Shown: positions 24,363-35,100 of the stretch, in pieces
Layout of the letters: the number at the start of each line of letters is the position of its first letter
Position numbering within the stretch: position 1 is the first letter of the stretch
DNA from: Russula earlei
Lineage: Eukaryota > Basidiomycota > Agaricomycetes > Russulales > Russulaceae
DNA: 64,000 nucleotides
Reading direction: 5' to 3'
Assembly: GCA_025769875.1 (NCBI GenBank)
Contig: JAGFNK010000253.1
Coordinates: forward strand, 1 to 64,000
Position numbers and translations under genes: made by a program
Notes under the pieces: model-generated
What the model saw: only the letters and a program-made list of their open reading frames with translations
Told to the model about the DNA's origin: nothing
The model's database searches: none

Positions 24363-27300
24363 CGTCTTCCTTAAGGCCTGCACCCCTCTTCAATTTCGCG
24401 CTCGATGCTTACAAAAAGCGAACTAAGAAAGACATTATAATCAATCAATTGCTTCAACCCTGCACATCCGCCAATGATGTTCTCACCTTACTAAGAGATC
24501 GAATTCCCGCACTCAGTCAATTCCAGAGCATCTCAGAGTTGCTCATCCCAACGGTCAACGTTCTCCATACCCTGTCTGCCACCGTTGACCATGATTCCGT
24601 CAAGGTGAATACCAAATCGGTTTCTCTCGGTGACCTCTCTTCTAATATCGATTCCTCAGGGATCCTCAAGTGCGGACGTTATCTTCACTGGATTAATCAC
24701 CCTTTTTTCTGTCCGATTCCTTCATCAATCTCTTGTGCAGGGTTTTTGACTCAGGTTCTGTAGGAGGCCAAAGATGATAGCGCCAGCCAAGACCAGCTTG
24801 ACCAGCTGTTCAGTTCCATTGGACCCCTCTTTCGACAGCTTGAGGCTTACTCTGCGGTCCCACCTACTTCCAAAATGAGGGATTTAGCGGGCGAGATCAT
24901 GGCATCAGTGCTGACAATCCTTGGGATTGTCACAAAGCGAATGAAACGTGGAAAAATCAGTGAGTCGATCCGACGATGGTTTCCTATCTTCCACTCAGAT
25001 TTTGGCTAGAGAGGAATTTGAAGAGGCTCCAAGGAAACTCGCATCTTAAGGATGAGATACACAAATTTACGTGTTTGATACATGAAGAGGTAGGACTTGC
25101 TATTGCGGAGCAGTCGAAGATGGGTAATCGCGAGGTGATACGAGTGGATGAAGGGTTCCAAGGAGTCAGTGGCGACATGGAAGATCTTGGCAGGAGGTCC
25201 GAAGAGTTGGACAACATTGCGCAAGGCGTGGGTGGCAACGAAAGCGACATCAGAAAGAAGGTACGAAGGATCCATGATGAGACACCAGACGTTGGTGACA
25301 AGGTTCACACTGTCCAGGAGAAGGCGCAAGGTCTCGACCGCAAATTACATCTCGTCAACAGTTCGTCACCTCGTAATTCGCTTCGTTTTTCATTCCGAGC
25401 ACTTACATCCGAACACAGGGAATCCACTCCAAGATAGTCTTTTACGATGGCTTTCGCCTCCAGATCCATCCATCAATTATAACACTGCGCGTAAAGCCTG
25501 TCACAACGGTACCGCTAGATGGTTCTTTCGAGGAACTGTCTTCAATCATTGGAAATCCACTCCTTCCTTATTGTGGTTACACGGAAAACGTGCGTTTCTC
25601 ATAACGTTTGACATGTAACATCTCCTCATCGTACCCCTGTTACGAAGCGGGCTCTGGCAAGAGCGTTCTCTGGTTTGTCCTTTCTTGACATGTTCTGCTT
25701 TGTGGAGCTCATGTATTGTCCAAGCTCTTCAATCATACAACATATTTTGACCTTGCGCGAGGATGGAAATGTTTCCTTGGCCTACTTTTTTTTTGACTTC
25801 AAGGTCGTCAATAAGCAAAACCTACAGAACTTGCTTTCCTCCCTTCTCATTCAGCTTTCTGATCAGTCTGACCTATGTCGCGACATACTCTCCGAGCTCC
25901 ATTCTTCTCACGAAGGTGGAAAGCAGAAACCTAATGATCGGGTTATGATAGAACGCCTCAAAGAAATGCTCACCCAATGCCCTACTTATATCATTGTGGA
26001 TGCTCTTGATGAGTGTCCGAGTACGTCCACTGTTCCATCTCCACGGAAGGAAGTCCTTGATCTCGTGAGGGAACTTGTTGGCCTTCAAATTCCTGATGTC
26101 CACATATGTGTCACGAGTCGGCCAGAGCTCGATATTCGGGCTGTCCTTGAACCGCTCACGGAACACCCGGTTTCGCTTCATGACGAAAGTGGTCAGAAAC
26201 AAGATATCGCGGACTATGTGAACTCTTTTGTGCGCTCAGATCCAGGGATACGAAGATGGCGAGAGGAAGACAAGGAACTGATTATAAAGATATTATCCGA
26301 AAAAGTGGACGGAATGTGAGTTTGCTCTTATTTGGCTATAATCGCTCGTGTAACATAATACAGGTTTTCATGGGTGTCCTACCAGTTGAAAGTTCTACCG
26401 CATTTCTCTCCACAACATGTTCGACATTTCTTGGACGAGTTACCGGGCAGCCTTGACGAGACATACGAGCGCATATTACGGGAGATCAGAAAGCCGTATC
26501 AGACGCATGCACGTCGATTACTGCAATGTCTCGTTGCAGCCGTTCGCCCACTCCGAGTCGAGGAGCTTGCAGAAGTCTTTGCACTCCACTTCAATGCAGT
26601 CGGAGATCCAGTCCTTGATCGGCGGTGGGAGGACCAAAAAGAGACAGTCATATCGGCATGTTCAAGTTTGGTGACCGTTGTCAAGGACGGGGATTCACGG
26701 ATCATTCGATTCTCACATTTCTCAGTCAAAGAATATTTGACATCGCACCGACTTTCGCGGTCGAGTGGGGATGTCTCAAGCTATCACATTCGATTGGAGA
26801 CCGCTCACACCATTCTTGCGCAAGCTTGTCTCTGTGTGCTTCTTAGTTTGGACGCTCCCATCGACCACGACAAGATCAAGGACTCCCCGTTAGCTGGATA
26901 CGCCGCTCAATTCTGGGTGCAGCATGCACAATTCATGGATGTGTCGTCACGCATCAAGAACGGAATGGAACGTCTCTTTGATGGTGACAAGCCACACTTT
27001 GCAGCATGGCTCGGGTTGTACGACGAAGAACGCCGCAAGACGTCCATGCCCTCTATGCGCCCCAAAAAACCTGGGGCAGTCCCGCTGTACTATGCGTCGA
27101 GGCACGGATTTTATGACCTGGTAGAAAACCTCATCGTGAAGAATCCACAGGATATCGATACCAAGGGCGGCAACTATAGCACCCCGCTTCACGCAGCAGC
27201 GGCGCAAGGCCACGGTGAGGTTACATCGTTACTACTGGATCATCTCGCAGTGGATACGAGATCCACGTTCAAGCAACGAACCCCATTACACACCGCGGCC

Positions 27301-27567
27301 GAGACAGGGCAAGTGGAAACAGGCCAGCTGCTGCTGGAACGTGGGGCAGAGGTGAATGCGCGGCAGGACAATGGGAGGACTTCATTGCACCTGGCGGTTT
27401 TATTCAATCATCCTGATTTCGTGCGGTTACTACTGCGCCACGGTGCAGACGTGCGTGCTCGTGACCACGACGGTGCAACGCCATACGTAGTCGCCACGAC
27501 ATGGCGGAGGCGGCCCGAGATTATACAAATACTTGCTGAGTATGGTGGCAAGTTGGACATGGAGTAG
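24290..27567 (+). CDS. NACHT NTPase with C-terminal ankyrin repeats (STAND/NLR-like)
   Basis: Pro-rich start MSRPPPPV, then the helical N-domain of fungal NACHT proteins (FNFALDAYKKRTKKDI; SELLIPTVNVLHTLSATV). Further exons give LLRWLSPPDPSINYNTARKA, HNGTARWFFRGTVFNHWKST, LLWLHGKPGSGKSVLC (Walker A, completed by splicing a 25-nt exon at ~25,648-25,672), SSIIQHI, YIIVDALDEC (Walker B), VHICVTSRPELDI, then winged-helix-like PGSLDETYERILREI and ankyrin repeats (TPLHAAAAQGHGEVTSLLLD, TPLHTAAETGQVETGQLLLE, TSLHLAVLFNHPDFVRLLLR) to 27567. Such STAND proteins sense a ligand, oligomerise with ATP and trigger incompatibility or cell death. Two joins, near 24,640-24,765 and near 24,960-25,010, could not be made in frame by eye, so damage or a misread intron in the N-domain is possible. 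Confidence 0.8.
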
Positions 27568-29585
27568 CGTTTGGTGTTACTGTTCTATTACCCGTTTCTG
27601 TGTTATTTAGGCCATAAATGCCAACATGTACAATGATTTCGGTGAAGCCTTCCTGTCCAGTCTTTCATGAGTGCTTGGGTCACCATTGACAGCGTCAATG
27701 GGGTGATTGAATATTAAGGGGTCCAGATGCACCCCACACCTTCTCATCATGTACCAGTTTTCCCACTTGGAATCCAGCAATTATTCATCAGTTTATCGCA
27801 TCTACTGGAAGATCCTGATAACTCCAAGTCAGACGAAGAGCCATGTTCTCACCCTCATCTTTCAATTGTAGAAGAGCACAGTGTAGATAAGACAATATAT
27901 CACAGCAGATCTTTACACTATTCATGAGAGATGTTTTGAAACCCCCAACTTCTTGGACTCACACAATCAGCTTCCTTCCAACACAACCAACCAATTATCT
28001 ACCTTATACCAATTTGACGCTTCAGGAGCCTTGTTCATATGTTGAGATGCTAAAGCAACTAAAGACAGAGACTAGTCCAAAATATGGAGGAGTGCAGGAA
28101 CAGGAGGGCATTGATGCGTCAAAACTATTCATCGAATAGCCCCGGCCTGCCTGGCTCAGCGTTGAGTTGGGCCGGGCCACAAGCCCTCCCAGAGCCAGGT
28201 ACAGCTATATAGGCCCGGCTCTGTTCAGGTTAGGGGGCCCCGGGGCTTGACGACTTTGGGCCATTGGACTGCTCCGAACCTACGGGCTCGCCACGGATTC
28301 ACGATTGTCTAAAGGTCCATTGAAAGGATTCTGAGATCGCACGATAACGGTAGAGACATAGAACACTAATGATGATGACAACGGGGAGAGACTCGGAGAT
28401 CACTATATGCATGTGGTAGACGAAAACGAGAGAAAACATAGGGGAGACTCGAGGTGATATGCATGAGGAGAATGTAGAACGAAAACGGGGTCAAACCATG
28501 TCCCTCTCGAAATACGAACGCGAGGACGCATCAAGTTGTTGCCGTCGGGGTCGAGCCTTTATTAAGTTTAAGGGTGGGGGACCTGACTAAGACTTGAACT
28601 TGAGGTGGTGGCGAAGACGCGGGCTGGGCTGGGTGAGGCGTTGTGACTGGAGTGGCGTGATGTGACGTGGCTCCGTGACCGTCCTGTGGGCCCTCGTCCT
28701 TCAACCCAACCGACCCGTTCGCCGTCGCCGGAGCTGGTTTATTAACCTTCGGTTGTTTTGCTAGCTGGGGTGAATCGAATGGCCCGCTCAAAACATCCCA
28801 AGTGCTGCATGATTTAGATTTAGATTGGGAAACGACATCCATGCTTCGTGGACACTCACCCACGCCAAAGTCGAGAGTACCAACGTTTCACTTTTAAGAC
28901 GTTCTCCAAGAACACAACGTCCTCTCCTTTCACCTTTTGCCAACTACAAACACATTCTTCCTCTTTCCCACAAACGCAAGCGAAATATGCCTTCTGGGCC
29001 CCTCTGGGTATGTATAGATTCGCCTCCTTCGGCACGCCGGGAACCCCAATACTCTTAAAGGCTACCACATCCACGTCAATTCAACGCGAGCTGGGATTAC
29101 TCACTACTCACCTTGGATTGCTTCTTCTCTCGCGTTCTGTCGTGAGATGCTTTAGCCTCGTTAAGCGGAGGAAGGACAAGTACGAGAAACTACTTTGCAA
29201 TGCCGATTAAGTTTTAGGTAAACTCTCTTGCCTTTGAAGCACATATATATGAAGTCTTCCGGCATCGTGCGACGTTAAACTTGATGTGAGACTGGTCGGT
29301 GAGAGGCTCGAAGCTACCGCGCTGATGGGCAATGGGTGATGGTTGGTAACCAGTATACTGGTAGGCAGCCTCATGGCCAACTTGCTTAGACTGATGTACC
29401 CACATCACTCTTGCCTCCCTTTCGCATGTCAACAACCATGCTTGACCCGTGTGTCCGGGAACTCGCGTAGTTCGACAGGTCTTATGTCTGCGCTCATTCT
29501 CCGCCCCTTTCCCTTGCCCAACACAGGACCTCACCATCTCTTTTCTTACAACATTCTCTGAGCCAAGTGCGATTTTAACGGTGAA
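27568..29585. other. Spacer with hAT-like debris
   Basis: 27,720-28,140 is AT-rich with short unrecognised frames. 28,140-28,265 is a GGCCCGGC-rich block like the ends of the hAT-like element at 38.0-39.2 kb. 28,380-28,500 repeats a GGGGAGACTCG..GAGATC-type motif twice. A 110-codon frame on the minus strand (28863-28531; KQPKVNKPAPATANGS) is Pro/Ala/Thr-rich with no known domain and is not called. Confidence 0.4.
28140..28265. mobile_element. hAT-like terminal fragment (GGCCCGGC repeats)
   Basis: Repeated GGCCCGGC, GCCGGGCC and CCCCGGGGCTTGACG strings match the subterminal sequence at 38,010-38,160. No ORF or matching second end was found nearby. Confidence 0.5.
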
Positions 29586-32044
29586 ATGTCATACGGCAAT
29601 ACTCCAACGGCGACTACAGACGTTCCGGGTTCTGCGTTCGTTCTACCCATCATCCTGTTCAAAAAGCGCCTGTCTGACCTCCGCTCGCACCCAAGTTCCA
29701 ATGGATATCAATCCTACCAGTGCTATTCACGTCTTTTACCGCACGTTCCCACACACTTACACGTTGATCAGGAATTCGGCGGAGCAATATGACAATCCTA
29801 TATCATGTCACCTGTGCGGCAGTGAGGCCGAAGGTCGCAACATCGTCCTTTGCTTCGATGGAACCTCAAATCAATTTGGGCAATACGTAGCTCTAGTCTC
29901 AACAAAGTGGAGCCACACCGATTCTCACTGTTCTTCTCGCAGAATACAAATGTTGTGGAGCTCTACTCTAGAATCACGAAGAGCGAAAGGCAGGTCACTT
30001 ACTACAATAGTGGCATCGGAACGTACGCGCGACCATCGTGGCGTTCTTTGGATTATATTACGCAAGTCGCAAACAATAAAATCGACCTTATGATAGCCTG
30101 GTAGGCCATCTATGAATAATCTGTACCCGATCAGCTATTGATTATTCTGCCAGGAATTTTGATGCCAAAGTGCTTGCTGGCTATCGTTGGTTATCTGAGC
30201 AATACCTTCCAGGAGACAAGATATTTTTGTTTGGTAGCTACACATTGCGCATCTCCTCACAAAATGTGTAATGACGTATCATCAGGGTTTTCGCGCGGAG
30301 CATATCAAGTTCGTGCCCTCGCGGGCATGATTAGCAAGGTATCATTATGTGGAACCCTGCGAGGTCGTCTTTCTCAACCGTTCTAGGTCGGGCTCATATT
30401 TCCCGGAAACGATGAGCAAATAGCCTTGTTCGTATATCATTGTTCTTTTCTTCTAATTTCGTCACGTCTCCGTTTAAGTGCATACGAATTATACGCCGAT
30501 CTCAAGCATGACACTCAGAAATTCGATACCTCCGTGAAGCAATCCGACGGCATTGAGTCAGAACGTAACTCTGCGGGTGACGATAAGGCCAACATGGACT
30601 CTTCCGAACGTCTGATGGCTGCACGATTCAAACAAGCGTTCGCAAGGCCAAATGTCAAAGTCCACTTCGTCGGAGTTTGGTAAGTCGGTATGCCACGCTC
30701 AAGGCGAGTGACATACTTAGCTTGCCAACAATAAGGGATACGGTGTCCTCAGTTGGGGTCATACGAAAGAAAAGTCTTCCTTGTACAGATTCGTTCGACC
30801 CTGAACACGTTTGCTATTTTCGACATGCACTTGCACTGGATGAACGCCGCGTCAAGTTCCTACCCGAATACGTCTGCGGAGGTGTCTCTATCCCAAATGA
30901 ATCCAAATTTATCAAGCTGTCCCGCCGCGGTCGAGATGCGCCAGATGCAGCAAACGACGCCCAACAGTTTGATGTAAGCCCTTGAACGCATTCACTGCGA
31001 AACTGAATGGGCTAAAGTGCGGATAGAGCCAGGCTCAGGTGGACGATCCCTCCATCGGTGTTGCCAAGGAGGTATGGCTTGGCAGCCGAGTATAATGATT
31101 TCTCCTACTGAAGATTATGGGGATATAATCAGACTGATTCAAAAGGAAGCGGCTCTTCAACCTCAAGTTTATCTCGCATCAAGGAGGTGTGGTTTGCCGG
31201 TTGTCATTCAGACATGTACGTACTATATGAACGACTCACGATGGTTGACTATACCTTGAGTAGTGGAGGCGGGAAACCAGAAAAATGCAGAACTGAATAA
31301 CACGGCCGTCCCGGTTCTTTGGATGGGCAATGAGGCCTGGATTGCTGGACTTGGATTAGAGCCTTCCAAGGTCGAATGGGAGTGGGAAAAGCTCAAATAT
31401 GCTCGTCCACAGGAATCAGTTAACGCTCATTTGGAAGCTGCTTGAAATATTCCCTTTCAAGCGCATTTCCTACCGTGATAAAGATAGCACCACTTGGTAT
31501 GTTAAGCCAACGCATAGATGGAATACGTCACCGGATATCCCTAGGTTGCCGCATTTGGGGCAAGGTCGGACAATAATGCCTGGTCAGAAAATCCATGCCT
31601 CTGTCGCTTTCATACAAAACTACCAACCCAAAGCCAAATTTTCGGTTGATGTTGAGGGAGGCGATTGGATTCGTATCCTTGGTACGGGTCGGCAAGACAG
31701 TTTCGATTGGACCGATCCAATAAGGGATCTGATGGAATTGGACTTGTTCAATCCTGCGTCCGTGAAACGTCTTGTGGCCTCCATTATCAGGAATAGGAGC
31801 ATCTCCGACATTGAACGCCTCCATTTCTGGGCTTCTCGGAGTATGTGGCCATTGGATTCTTATGTTATGTACACCGCTAATTACTCCACAAGCCGAAGGA
31901 CGGCAGGCAATTTTAAAAGGAGTTGAACTAACAGAACTCCTCAGAATAGCTGACGACAAAAGTGACACGTCCATATCCAAACAGAAGCTCATTCGTGAAA
32001 CGTTGTTCATGTTATTCAAAGGCGGTCAGCATTATATTGTCTGA
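29586..32044 (+). CDS. DUF2235 alpha/beta-hydrolase (Tle1-like fold)
   Basis: Start MSYGNTPTATTD. Exons spliced by eye give EAEGRNIVLCFDGTSNQFGQ, YNTNVVELYSRI, TYYNSGIGTYARPSW, NFDAKVLAGYRWLSEQYLPG, DKIFLFGFSRGAYQVRALAG (nucleophile Ser in GFSRG), KVGLIFPGNDEQIA, KVHFVGVWDTVSSVG (catalytic Asp region), EVWFAGCHSDI then GGGNQKNAELNN (catalytic His region) and VPVLWMGNEAWIAGLGLEPS. This is the full signature of DUF2235, the family of the bacterial phospholipase effector Tle1; phospholipase activity is inferred only. The reading then passes LLEIFPFKRISYRDKD and ASRTEGRQAILKGVELTELL to FMLFKGGQHYI. At ~31,400-31,450 two overlapping frames differ by one base and no GT-AG intron fixes this. TGA at 32,042 may lie in an intron: a GTCTGA donor at ~32,039 would join phase 0 to the exon at 32,116. 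Confidence 0.82.
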
Positions 32045-32115
32045 GTCATCGCAATGAGCAAGGATTAACGGCTCTGTACAAGTAGTGCCAGCGTCTGGGA
32101 TCCAAGGTCCATTTA

Positions 32116-35100
32116 TCTTCTCTCAGCAATCAGTAGCTGATAGATAAACCAGGCTGGAGACTGAATGATAAAATAGGGCGCCTGCTCTTTTGGATGATAC
32201 GACAGATCATTGAGAAGGGTATCCGTATAGGGCGAAGGTCATCGTATGGTATGTATATTTTCCTATTGGGGAACGTTGCACGCACGAACCACTTTTCAGG
32301 AGACGAGGAATTCGATGAGGACACGCTGAAGATCATATCAAGAGACAACAACTATGGTTTACCTGCAGTCCCAACGCACATTTTAAACGGCAAGTAACGA
32401 TGCGAAATACCAAAATCTTATGTCATCAGCCGCTCAAGGAGTACACCACAGAGGGGGTGACCTCACTAACAGATATTGACATTGAACATTATATTCGGAT
32501 CTTCCCAGCTTGACGACTTCGCAGATCGAAGGACCCTGCTGGCGGGGGTTGTATTACTTGCTCGTAAGTCAACTCAACATTGAGATATCAATACGTCATT
32601 TTAGTTTTAGACATCGAGAGAGAATCAATCACCAAGTCATTGGCGTACACAAACCTCCTGGAAGCTATCAAAAGTAGTGACACTACCCCGCCAGAAGTTA
32701 TTTTTAATAATGGATATGATGCTGCGCTCATTGGGCAGCTGTACCTCCTTGGTAATCGTTCAATACGTATTAATTAGATTTGACTAATACTTCAAAGGCG
32801 GAAGAGTAAATCTAAACGACGGTGTTCTATTCGCTTTCAAGTACATCGGAAAGCGGCCCTTCGCATTCGATATGTTTTCGTCCTTACTCACCAAATGTAA
32901 GCTGCCATTCCTGCGATGCTTTCAGTAGTGCTGACGGGCTCACATAGCGGGCGTGGATGACAAACTCAAAGGAGAACTACTTGGCCAACTCGTTGCAAAG
33001 GTTGACACGTCTAAGGAGGATTCCGATGGCTTCTGTGACTATTTACAGGCGTTGACACAACTCATCCGAACTCGACCCAGGGGTATTTGTGTCCAAATCT
33101 TCTAGTTGTTTTATTGACAAGACTGCTAGATATCGCTAAAATTCCGAGAATCACGATTGAGAAGATCGCGAGTCTCGCTGACTCTGACGATTATGGAGTC
33201 AAATGGTGTGGGTTGCAAGCTTGCGTTGCTCTCAAAGAAGAGAAGGAAGGCCAGTCACCGGTCAATAACCTTACGAAATGCGTTCTGAAATTAAGGAAAG
33301 AGTGGAAAGACGCTGGCCCATCGTGGCCTGCAGACTTGTCAACTGATGGTATGAAATCTGACTAGCAGCGTAATTTAAGTACCGAAAGATAGCAGGCGTT
33401 CCACACACAACGGATTTACATGGGAACCTTACGCCTGCCTCGATGGACAGGTATAGGCGATCAGCGCAGGTGAGATCATTGCTGTCTAACCACCAGCAGT
33501 TGCTAACTCTTGATGACCTCAGCTCGTACGTCCATACAAATGTCCTAGCAATGATACTCACCATCTTAAGTAGGAGGTGCAATATGTTCCTTCAATCCCC
33601 TAGAGCAACTCTTAACTTTAGTTTCTATCAAAAACATATGCAGGAATTGAGTAAGTAAAATACAACAAACGTTGGAAGGCTACTTTGTGATATCCCACGC
33701 TATCAATTCCAGGGAATCTTGTCGATCGCATAGTAGTAGGCGAAGGTACCCAGCAGGATCATGATGGATACGAAGTGTGTTACCTCTCTAACGTGACGCT
33801 GGCATCCTAATCGTCATGACGATGTCAGGAGGTAGCTTTCATTGCATTCTCAATTCTCACCGTGGCCATAAATACTCAACGTTAACCCAACCAACGTTCC
33901 AAAATAGATAGTGAGTCATATTCTTGTCTTCTGATTTAGGGTCATCTTATTGCGATGATCACACTAGATAGTAAGTCACTCGCTACGGTGAGGGCTTGTC
34001 TGTCATCCATTTAACAAACGTCGCAACAGGAAGTAAGGTTTAATTTTTCACTCACACGTTAACTCAGAGCCTATCATGTCACCCATGGCAGTTTGTGAGC
34101 TTCACGCTGTACCCTTCCGGATACTAAATACTCAACAAAATCACCTTTGTTTGATAAGATGGTGAGTTTACTCTCAGTCTCGCACCCCAATCGCATCATA
34201 TGCATTGCGTGCTTGTTACTTTAGAGACTTCGGAACATGAGCTTCAACATCAAGGTCATATCTCATTCAATGTCATCATTCGAACGCTTCCAGGACGTGA
34301 GTTTTATCGTCTATCCAACTCATTTTCTGACCTATGCTAATCTCAAGATCTCAGCGAGTGAGTTCCACCCTACTCCCTACTAGCTCCAACCTTAAGATTT
34401 GAACCCTTTCAGGAAGTGAGTTCCACTCTATTTCCCCGTCAATCGAACCTCGCCAAACGCGCACTTTCAGCTTGTGAGTTCCATCTCAGAGTCCCGCTAG
34501 CTCTGACCCGACCAATCGCACGTTTTCAGGTCGTGAGTCCCACTCTACGTCCCGCTAACTGCAACTTCGCCAATCTCACGCTTTTAGGATGTGAGTTATA
34601 CCGTACCTCTTGGTACCTCTGACCTCAGTAATTGCATGCTTCTAGCGAGTAAGTTCGTCCATACGCCCCGCTAACTTCAACCACATCATTTGCACGGTTT
34701 CAGCTTGTGAGTTCCACCCTATCTTCTCTAACTCGAACTTCACCACTTACATGGTTTCAGCTTGTAAGTGTCACCCTACGTGCTAACCCGAACCTCATCA
34801 AACTCATGCCTTCAGGAAGTGAGTTTCACCCTACGCCCCACTAACTCGAGCCTCACCATTCTCACGCTTTCAGCATGTGAGTTCCGCCCTATGTACTACT
34901 AATTTGAAGCGCTCCATTCAGACGCTTTCAGTTTGTGAGTTCCCTCCTTACATCCCGCTAGTCCAACCTTACCCTTTGCATTCTCAGCTTGTGAGTTCCA
35001 CTGTGTGGCTTGGTAACTCCAACCTCACCACTCGCCACTCGCATGGTTTCAGCTTGTGAGTACTATATTCACCATATGTCGTTGAACTTCCGATCTCACC

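Noticed and set aside
28531..28863. 110-codon minus-strand frame rich in Pro/Ala/Thr
   Set aside because: No domain, no splice partners found, next to hAT-like debris; evidence too weak to call a gene.
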